This document shows, piece by piece, positions 57,233-64,000 of a stretch of DNA of 64,000 nt. The DNA is from Akanthomyces muscarius (Eukaryota > Ascomycota > Sordariomycetes > Hypocreales > Cordycipitaceae). Below the pieces are notes generated by a model. That model was not told where the DNA came from. It did not search any database and saw only the letters and a list, made by a program, of their open reading frames with translations. Each line of letters opens with the position of its first letter. Position 1 is the first letter of the stretch. The stretch lies in the NCBI RefSeq assembly GCF_028009165.1, contig NW_026611618.1, positions 496,001 to 560,000 of the forward strand, written 5' to 3'. Position numbers and translations under genes: made by a program.

Positions 57233-57927
57233 TCACAGAATGGCGCAGCCGCCCTCGCTCTGCCCCCCGGCTGCCTTGGTGGTATCTACCGCCGTTGAAC
57301 ATATATCTTCAAACGCGAGTTTGATGAGCTCGCCTGTAAATGCTGAACACTCGACATAGCGATCGGCTCTCAAACTCTGCGCCATTTGATAGGCCTCTTG
57401 TGGATAAATGATGCCGTTTGGATCCGTCTCGGAGCGCAAGTCACGCTTCAAGCCCAGGACGACAATGGGCAGACCGTCGATTCGAGGAAACGACTTCTTC
57501 ACTTCATCAATCCACTATTGAAACAGTCAGCATACGCTGCTTGACGATTGCGGCCGCGACCCTGGGCTGCCCACATAACGTTTCATGCTCAGCAGACTCA
57601 ACCGCTGGCTAATGTCATAGCAGATGACGACCATGTCGGGGTCCAGCAGACGCCAATTTTCCGGGCTCGATGTGTCATAGAATTCCAGACGGTAGCTTCT
57701 CTCAGCAAAATTTGCGTTGAAAATAAACGGTTGGTCAATGTCGCGCAGCAGCGGTATCGGATTCACATTCTCGCCTGCGCTCAGCCGCCTATCCCGGCTG
57801 TCAGTCACATGCACCCGGCCACAGTGTAGCTCCTAGATATGAGAAATACATACGATAAAAACGTCGTCTTGCCGCATTTCTCGTCACCCACTAGCAGTAG
57901 CTTGATTGTTTCCGCTTCGGACGCCAT
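57233..57927 (-). CDS. Atypical Rho-like small GTPase, prenylated
   Basis: Exons on the minus strand 57927-57854, 57797-57575 and 57514-57233 join in phase (2, 0) to 192 aa; introns are 56 and 60 nt. The P-loop is GDEKCGKT (residues 14-21). The G3 motif is DTSSPENW where Rho proteins have DTAGQE, so the catalytic Gln is missing and the switch II sequence is altered. The effector and switch I region (NPIPLLRDIDQPFIFNANF) is also unusual. G4 is LKRDLR, a Rho-like replacement of TKxD, and G5 is CSAFTGE. The C-terminus CAIL is a CAAX box, with Leu favouring geranylgeranylation. Rho type is suggested by IDEVKKSFPRIDGLPIVVLG. It likely binds GTP but may hydrolyse slowly. A membrane-bound polarity regulator is inferred. 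Confidence 0.85.
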
Positions 57928-58162
57928 ATCTGGCGCATGGTGTAAAGTTTGGCTCTCGACCTCCCAACGGCGTGCCGAGAGATAAGGCCGGCCGCCCGCC
58001 GATAATGACTTTTCGCGGGACGCTAACCTCGATCAGCCACAACCACTCAGAACTCACCACTCAAGCCCCGGTTTTAGCCTCTAGAGCCCTGCATCAAGTT
58101 TCTTTCCAATGAGAGGGATACACTAAAAGAGAGAGGTTTCTAGGATATCGTTAAATGTTTTT

Positions 58163-59959
58163 ATGAAGCCCTTTTGGCGGGCAAAGAGGCCGAGTTGCTG
58201 CGCTGAAGCCGTCGCTCGAGTCACAAGCACGCCGCGGGCCTGCGCAGGTTTTTCAACCACCCCGCCAGCGGCATATCTCAAGGCCAAGACCAAATCGTTG
58301 AAGAAGATGGATCCCACCAACTACAACAGCTGGACCAAGCTCGGTCTCGTCGAGCGCGTCCGTCAACTAGAGGCCGAGCTGCAACGGAGACCAGCAGCCC
58401 CGGAGCCCGCGCCGCAAAATGGAGATGTAGAGGCAGCATCGCCCCCTGGGACGACAAAGCCCAAGGTCAAGCGCAAGATGGACCCGTCCAAGTACTCTAC
58501 CCGCTTCATTGCGCTGAAGCTGGCCTATCTGGGCAAGAATTACGGAGGATTCGAGTTCCAGGCCATGGGCAACCAGCCTACCATTGAGGAGGAGCTTTGG
58601 AATGCCCTGACAAAGGCTTGCCTCATCTTCCCGGAGGATGAGAAGATTGTCGACTTTAACATTTGCGAATACTCCAAGTGCGGACGGACGGACAGAGGAG
58701 TCAGCGCATTTGGGCAAGTCATTGGCATTCGTGTCAGGAGCAACAAGCCGTTGCCAAAGGAGCCCGAGCAGACCACAGCAGAGGACACCGAGGAGGGACA
58801 AACGGAAGAACAGGAGCCAGAAGTAAAGAAAAAACCATTCGACCCGATTGCAGACGAGATTCCCTACCCCATGGTTCTCAACAGAATACTGCCGCCGGAC
58901 ATCAGAATCCTGGCCTGGTGCCCCTCACCACCACCAGACTTTTCAGCCCGCTTCTCCTGCCGCGAGCGCCAGTACCGATATTTCTTCACGCAACCTGCCT
59001 TTTCGCCCGAGCCCTCGGCCGCTGGCGGAGGCGCCGCGTCTGGCTGGCTCGACATTGAAGCCATGCGCGACGCGGCGAAGCGCTTCGAGGGAGAGCAGGA
59101 CTTTCGCAACGTCTGCAAGGTCGACCCTGCCAAACTCATCACCAACTGGTCGCGCACCATCTTCGAGTCGGACATTGTCGAGGTCCAGGACGTCGCCGCC
59201 GCGCTGCCCTACATCACCGCCGCGGGCTTTTCGCCGGCCGATTTCCAAGGAGACGAGAAGAGCTTCCCCAAGGTGTACTATTTCCACGTCCGCGGCTCGG
59301 CGTTCTTGTGGCACCAGATCCGGCACATGGTCGCGGTGCTGTTCCTCGTCGGGCAGCGGTTCGAGAAGCCGTCCATTGTGACGGAGCTGCTCGACGTAGG
59401 CAAGTACCCGCGCAAGCCGGGATACACCATGGCCGACGAGGTGCCGCTCGTGCTGTGGGACTGCGTCTTTCCAGATCTCACCCAGGCGGACGAGACGCCG
59501 CTGTCAGCAAGCAATACACACGTCGACACCATGCAGTGGATCTACGCCGGCGCTGAAAACTCGTCCAAAATGCGCTCGGGTCAGTTTGGCCCGTTTGGCG
59601 CCCTGGACGGCATGTGGAAGGTGTGGCGCGGGCACAAGATGGACGAGCTGCTGGCCAGCCAGCTGCTCCAGCTCATGGCGGAGCAGGCCGGCAGTGGTAG
59701 CAGCACCGAGGTAGCTTCCACCGAAGAGACTAAGAAGCCACAGTCGAATAAGAAGTCGGCGCAGAGCGTGCGGCTATATGAAGGCGGCAACACGGGACGG
59801 CCGGCGGGCAAGTATGTGCCGATGGAGAAGAAGGATAAGCTCGAGTCGCCGGACGAGCTGAATGACAAGTATGCTCGTCGCAAGGGGTTTGTAGATGCGG
59901 CGGATATGCGTGCCAGACGCAACGAAGGCAAAGACACCGTCATGCAGAATGACGAATAA
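58163..59959 (+). CDS. DEG1: tRNA pseudouridine(38/39) synthase Deg1/Pus3
   Basis: A single exon of 598 aa. The TruA-type fold starts around residue 110 with FIALKLAYLGKNYGGFEFQA. The catalytic Asp is D177 in YSKCGRTDRGVSAFGQV. Later blocks include SFPKVYYFHVRGSAFLWHQI, RHMVAVLFLVG and VDTMQWIYAG. A coiled-coil-like N-terminal part (GLVERVRQLEAELQRR) and the KKMDPTNYNSW start match Pus3/Deg1 rather than Pus1. The enzyme makes pseudouridine at positions 38 and 39 of many tRNAs. The first 48 residues are basic and Ala/Ser-rich, so the 58163 start may add a mitochondrial presequence, and the ATG for MDPTNYNSW (residue 49) may serve the cytosolic form. Dual start use is inference. Confidence 0.93.
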   Translation: MKPFWRAKRPSCCAEAVARVTSTPRACAGFSTTPPAAYLKAKTKSLKKMDPTNYNSWTKLGLVERVRQLEAELQRRPAAPEPAPQNGDVEAASPPGTTKPKVKRKMDPSKYSTRFIALKLAYLGKNYGGFEFQAMGNQPTIEEELWNALTKACLIFPEDEKIVDFNICEYSKCGRTDRGVSAFGQVIGIRVRSNKPLPKEPEQTTAEDTEEGQTEEQEPEVKKKPFDPIADEIPYPMVLNRILPPDIRILAWCPSPPPDFSARFSCRERQYRYFFTQPAFSPEPSAAGGGAASGWLDIEAMRDAAKRFEGEQDFRNVCKVDPAKLITNWSRTIFESDIVEVQDVAAALPYITAAGFSPADFQGDEKSFPKVYYFHVRGSAFLWHQIRHMVAVLFLVGQRFEKPSIVTELLDVGKYPRKPGYTMADEVPLVLWDCVFPDLTQADETPLSASNTHVDTMQWIYAGAENSSKMRSGQFGPFGALDGMWKVWRGHKMDELLASQLLQLMAEQAGSGSSTEVASTEETKKPQSNKKSAQSVRLYEGGNTGRPAGKYVPMEKKDKLESPDELNDKYARRKGFVDAADMRARRNEGKDTVMQNDE

Positions 59960-60107
59960 AATAAATAGACAATAAAGAAAACCAACCATTGCGGTCTTCT
60001 GCAGCGATGCTATTAAACATTAAAGCTTCCGTGAGCTGTGTAAATCTATGTACAGGTCGTAGTCGTCGTCGTATCATATCTTGAATCCCTTCTCGCTTTC
60101 CTTGCCG

Positions 60108-60794
60108 TTATAGAATCGGCGTCTTCTCATCCCTTTTCTCATACAAACACTCCCTCGCGCCTCGCCAAACCGCCTCCACGATGCGCCGTCTCGGCAGCAG
60201 ACCCGGAAACACCACCACCAGGTCCTCCTCGCCCTCGACCACCACAATCAGATAATACCTGACCTCGAACCCCCGAAACGCCTCATTCACCAGTATATCG
60301 CGAATCTTTTCCGTGGGGATGAACCTCGTCGCCGCGCTCGCAAAGTAGCTCGGCGCGCTCTCGCGCGTCTGCACGCCCAGCCCGCGCATGACCAGCAAGC
60401 TCTCCTCGGCGTACACCCGGCGCGAGAGTGTCCGCAGCGCGAGCGCAGCCCCGGGAAGGAGGATGACGAGCGGGATCGAGGCGGAGAAGTGGCGGAGGGA
60501 TGTTCCCGTGGAGGAGCGGTGCAGGGCGTCGAGAGCCCAGAGGAGCGTGTCGGCGGTGAAGAGATCGTGCGGGAGGGTGAGGGGCAGGGCGGGCGCGGGG
60601 GAGGAGTACGGCGAGAGGGACCAGCGCGCTTCGAGGAGGAGGATGGTGAGGATGGAGAGGAGGATGCGCAGGACGAGGAGGAGGAAGCGCAGGAGACGCA
60701 GGGCGACCGTGGATGGTGGTTGGGTGGTGACGGTGAATTCGGTGGTTGTGGGCGAGGGACGCCGGATTTGGAGACGGGGCAGTGTGGTGAGCAT
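60108..60794 (-). CDS. GPI15: GPI-GlcNAc transferase subunit Gpi15 (PIG-H)
   Basis: A single exon of 228 aa. Two hydrophobic hairpin segments lie at about residues 30-55 (RLLRFLLLVLRILLSILTIL) and 105-125. The PIG-H domain follows: EESLLVMRGLGVQTRESAPS, FIPTEKIRDILVNEAFRGFE, VRYYLIVVVEGEEDLVVVFP and PRRRIVEAVWRGARECLYE. Gpi15 is part of the GPI-GnT complex at the ER that starts GPI-anchor synthesis. Length fits fungal members. The 3' end is about 150 bp from the convergent Pus3 gene. Confidence 0.92.
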   Translation of the reverse strand: MLTTLPRLQIRRPSPTTTEFTVTTQPPSTVALRLLRFLLLVLRILLSILTILLLEARWSLSPYSSPAPALPLTLPHDLFTADTLLWALDALHRSSTGTSLRHFSASIPLVILLPGAALALRTLSRRVYAEESLLVMRGLGVQTRESAPSYFASAATRFIPTEKIRDILVNEAFRGFEVRYYLIVVVEGEEDLVVVFPGLLPRRRIVEAVWRGARECLYEKRDEKTPIL

Positions 60795-62662
60795 GATGAA
60801 GGCTCGGATTTTGGTGGAGGATATTTAGAAAGGGATCATGTCGTTGTTGTATAAGCAGTGGTGAAGACGGAGGTGCCAATTAAAGCTCCAGCTGGCGGTC
60901 GGTTCTGGTAGCAAAATAAAGCGGGGAGCTGTCATGAGGAGGTGCCAGTACACCGGCTCATCTGGCAGCCGAGATATGGCTTTGAAAAATATGAAGAAAT
61001 AAAACTCCGCTGTTTGGAGACTCGTGCAAAGACAATAAATTTTGAAAGAGAAACTCGGGCCTCAAAAAAGGGTGCTCTCGACAAGCCAGCGTTCTTTTGC
61101 CAGCGCTCCATTCAGTGGGGCCACTGTACCTATATAGACCAAAATAACGCGGCCAAATGTCGGCTGTAATGGCTCAACTGGGAAAGCTCTCGTCCTTTTC
61201 TCGTCTTGCAACCGCACCAAACACCGTCAGATCCCTCTCTGCTGGCGCCCAGCCCGAACGCCGCGGTGGCCGCCCGCTCGCATGGGCAACCTGCGACCGT
61301 CGGTACACAGGCAGTTTACGCTGCCCGCGGCCCTCAGCATTGGAGATGACCCTTGAGGGAGGTTTCACTCTGCAGAGAACTCTCCCCCGTCGCGTGGCGG
61401 GCTGGATTACGACCCGGAGGGGAATTTTGGGCTGGTTGTGTGAGAAAGAGAATTCAACCAATTTCTTTTTTTGCTTGGCGCGTTAATTATTAAATGACAT
61501 TCGAGGATTGAGTCGTGTATTTTTTTTAATGTTGATTGAGTCGCGGTGAAGGTGAAAAATTGTTTTTATCTTGCTAATGCTTGGATTCGAACCCCTCTTG
61601 GAACGAGCGCTGCTGAGTAGTGCGCACCTCTACGCTTCGCCTGAGGGCGCTGCTGTCTAGAATCTAGAACAGCTATAGCACGTTGAAAGCGATTACCTTT
61701 TAATATCTGTTTGACGCCGTAATACCCTCTTATCCTGGAAATATAGAGACTTTGCCTATGTGGTTAATGCTGTCTCTAGTATGCCAACTATTAGACCGGG
61801 CTGGAGTCCTCGCACGCAAGCTTATATAAGCCACTTCCTAGGACACACAAGTCGAAAGAAGCGGACCTCAATTCCAGACGCCGAGCCACTATGACGCTCT
61901 TATCCCACATCTACGTCTACTAGCAATTGAGAACAGTTCCTAGACTGCTTGTGGGCCACAACGAGCAGGCTGCGCGCGTGGATGCACTCACACAGACCTT
62001 GTGGCGAAAATGGGATGCCAACGGTACCACGACTTAGAGCACGTAGATTGTGTCATGTCATTGAGCCTGAGCCTCAGCAAAAGGGAGGCGTACCCGCGCC
62101 AATTTTGCCCCTGTATAATGAGCCAGGCGCGCATAGCGAAGCTTGTAAGCTTGTAAGGTAAGAGAGAAAGAGGGCCTCTACGAGACCTGACGCGCTATCG
62201 AACATACTACACGAGCCGCCGAATGACAGTAAGTAGGATACGAAATGGAACGACCCCTCTCCCCCCAAATAAGCAGTTAAGGGGGACGAGCTAGAATATG
62301 GACGAAGACAATTTTGTTCAGTTCCATTCATCATAAAACCATTTGTGAGTTGTGAATTTGGCTACCGACGCACCTGCGCGCGTTGGCCTCGAGCAACCAC
62401 GACGAAGGAGTGCCGATGTGGCACAGGAAGCTATGGGCTCTCTGGATGTATTTTTTGCCTGGTTCTCTTGATCGTCTTGAGCTCGTGTTTGGGCTTCGCG
62501 GATTTCACATATGAATGAGTAACTGAGTGAGCTTCTACTGTTCGACTAATATAGAAGCATTCTAGTTTGAGGCTGAGCATATGCTGCAGGGGGTTGCCTG
62601 CATGAGGCTGAGTAGGACACCGCCATTAGAAAGATTTCTTGCACCTTACATCCTCATGTGCC
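60795..62662. other. Intergenic region upstream of the NLR gene
   Basis: This 1.9-kb interval was checked for a gene. An open frame 61171-61485 begins with a presequence-like MAQLGKLSSFSRLATAPNTV but degenerates and has no partner exons. The minus strand around 61575-61660 has a tRNA-type B-box (GGTTCGAATCC) without a foldable cloverleaf. Confidence 0.45.
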
Positions 62663-64000
62663 ATGCCAAGCTTCCGCAACTTGATACAGCGACGAAAAAA
62701 GGCCGCACGATCCCGCGTAGATGGACAAGTGGCTTCAACTGCGACTGCATCTGAGGCTTTGCTAGAAAATGTGGCAGAGGCGAGCATCACTGCTCCTGTG
62801 CCTAGTGCACAGGCACCAGAGATGATCTCGAGTGACGGTGCTGAAAACGAGACAATAACTGAACACTTATGGTCGCGAGCTTATCAAGCCTTAAGAGAGC
62901 GAGAGCGGGAACTCATGGATGCTTATGAGAGCTATCTAGGCATTTGCGCTGGTGACGAATGTGCCGTATTTTCAAACCCAGAAGCAGGCGCAGAGCTCAT
63001 TCGTAAGCTGCAGGAAGGTCGGGACGAAAAACAATGGCGATTTTCCTTTGGAGGCAAAGACCACAAAATGCGAGATCAAGTTGAGAAGCTTGTCAAGCTT
63101 CTGGTGTTTTCTGATGCCGTCATTAAGCAAGCGGTCAGCGCACGGCCACACGCCGCTTTAGCATGGTCCGGCGTTTCCATATTTCTTCCGGTTTGTCTGC
63201 GAATGTTTTTTGAAGAAGTCCGTGACCTTGCTTACTGTGATTAGCTTCTCTCTGGTGCCTTTACAAAAAATGAAGACATGGTCAAAGGGCTAGCTAGCAT
63301 TGGTGACATCCAGCTCTACTGGAAAACATGTGAGGACACTTTTTTCACCTCTTCTTCGGCTTTTCAGGATCTCATCCCGCCGCTCTCCAAAGTCTACTCT
63401 CAGATACTAGAGTATCAAATTCGAGCTGTGCATCATTTATCGAAGACACAATCCGCTCGCGCCTGGCAAAAAGTTGCAGGGTGGAGCGACTGGAGGCAGA
63501 ATACAATTGCGATTGAGAAGGCTAGTGAGGCTTGTAAGACCCATATACCGCCGCTTCAGCAACGGGAGGCCCGAGAGAACTTCTCGACGGAAATGTCAAA
63601 GCTCGATAAGCTCTTTCAGACTGAGCGAGATATCTTGCAGTTGATGCGAGAGAGCCGGCTCAAAGACAAAGAAGGAACAGTTCTTCAAGAACTCTTCTCA
63701 GCAGGGTCTAGCTATGCCTCGGATAAAGACTTCAATCCTACACAAGTCCAGGGAACATGTGAATGGCTCTTCAGCGACCAGACATTCTGTTCCTGGAGGG
63801 ATAATCTGGAGTCCGATATTTTCTGGATATCTGCAGGCCCAGGCTGTGGCAAGTCTGTTCTGTCCCGCGCGCTTGTCGACCATGGCCATCTCCAGAGCAA
63901 CAGTTCGACAATTAGCTTCTCTGGCACGGCGACGGTTGAGAACCGTACCGCCACGACATGCTACTTCTTCTTCAAGGACGACTCTTCCCGCCGAAATAAC
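62663..64000 (+). CDS. NACHT-domain NLR-like protein, N-terminal part (3' end outside window)
   Basis: Exons 62663-63190 and 63245 to the window edge join in phase 0; the 54-nt intron is GTTTGT..TAG. At least 428 residues are seen. The N-terminus is Ser/Ala-rich, followed by a helical NACHT-associated N-terminal domain (EHLWSRAYQALRERERELMD, FGGKDHKMRDQVEKLVKLL, then SARPHAALAWSGVSIFLPLL), the pattern found in fungal STAND proteins. The Walker A is ISAGPGCGKSVLSRAL with Lys near residue 379, then CYFFFKDDSSRRN, typical for fungal NACHT NTPases. The sensor (WD40, ankyrin or TPR repeats) would be beyond the edge. Such proteins control heterokaryon incompatibility and, probably, innate responses in fungi. 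The in-frame ATG at 62663 is the first in the exon. Confidence 0.9.

Noticed and set aside
61171..61485. Open frame starting with a mitochondrial-presequence-like peptide
   Set aside because: After about 36 residues the sequence looks random. Alternative frames give other fragments but no splice model closes.
61575..61660. tRNA-like sequence on the minus strand with GGTTCGAATCC and a loose A-box
   Set aside because: The T-stem and anticodon stem fail to pair. The B-box alone is not enough to call a tRNA or SINE.
1..64000. CRISPR arrays, bacterial operons, phage or integron features
   Set aside because: None is present. The introns and gene types are those of a fungal nuclear genome.

Overview
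The window is nuclear DNA of a filamentous ascomycete, most likely a Sordariomycete and plausibly Hypocreales. The evidence is short introns of about 46-190 nt with GT..AG ends and CTAAC/CTGAC-like branch points, a Zn2Cys6 regulator with a fungal transcription-factor domain, an aquaglyceroporin with a long N-terminal tail, a cutinase-family esterase, a NACHT (fungal NLR) protein and housekeeping proteins of clear Pezizomycotina type. Many genes have several exons, so I joined exons by splice phase; every multi-exon model given as intact closes in frame.

Layout. Positions 1-10400 form a gene-poor arm. It holds the 3' end of a zinc-type alcohol dehydrogenase-like gene, a decayed BTB-domain gene broken by a 74-bp tandem duplication, a five-exon GFA (Mss4-fold) gene, an unrecognised 217-aa gene, a frameshifted and truncated catalase-like pseudogene and a five-exon cutinase-family gene. 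Positions 10400-37000 are a housekeeping block: SCP-x-type thiolase, NmrA-like reductase, Zn2Cys6 regulator, RQC1/TCF25, SCD6/LSM14, the SNARE VTI1, a FAD oxidoreductase, COX11, ribosomal protein L26 and a putative eIF4E-binding protein. Positions 37000-54300 hold a small secreted CBM14 chitin-binding-type protein, a SET-domain protein, an unrecognised type II membrane protein, a PARP6/8-like ADP-ribosyltransferase fused to a UBE2Q-like E2 domain, and PRPP synthetase, separated by long non-coding stretches. Positions 54300-64000 hold an aquaglyceroporin lacking the usual selectivity-filter arginine, RNA polymerase III subunit RPC17, an atypical Rho-like GTPase, PUS3/DEG1, GPI15 and the first part of an NLR gene that runs off the right edge.

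How the genes relate. There is no operon and no obvious biosynthetic cluster. One theme is RNA and protein quality control and translation (RQC1, SCD6, the 4E-binding candidate, L26, PUS3, RPC17), but this is probably ordinary gene order. The most unusual single gene is the 1197-aa PARP-E2 fusion at 45518-49231, which joins ADP-ribosylation and ubiquitin-conjugation chemistry in one chain. Candidate host-interaction or defence genes (cutinase, CBM14 protein, NLR) lie in or beside the gene-poor stretches.
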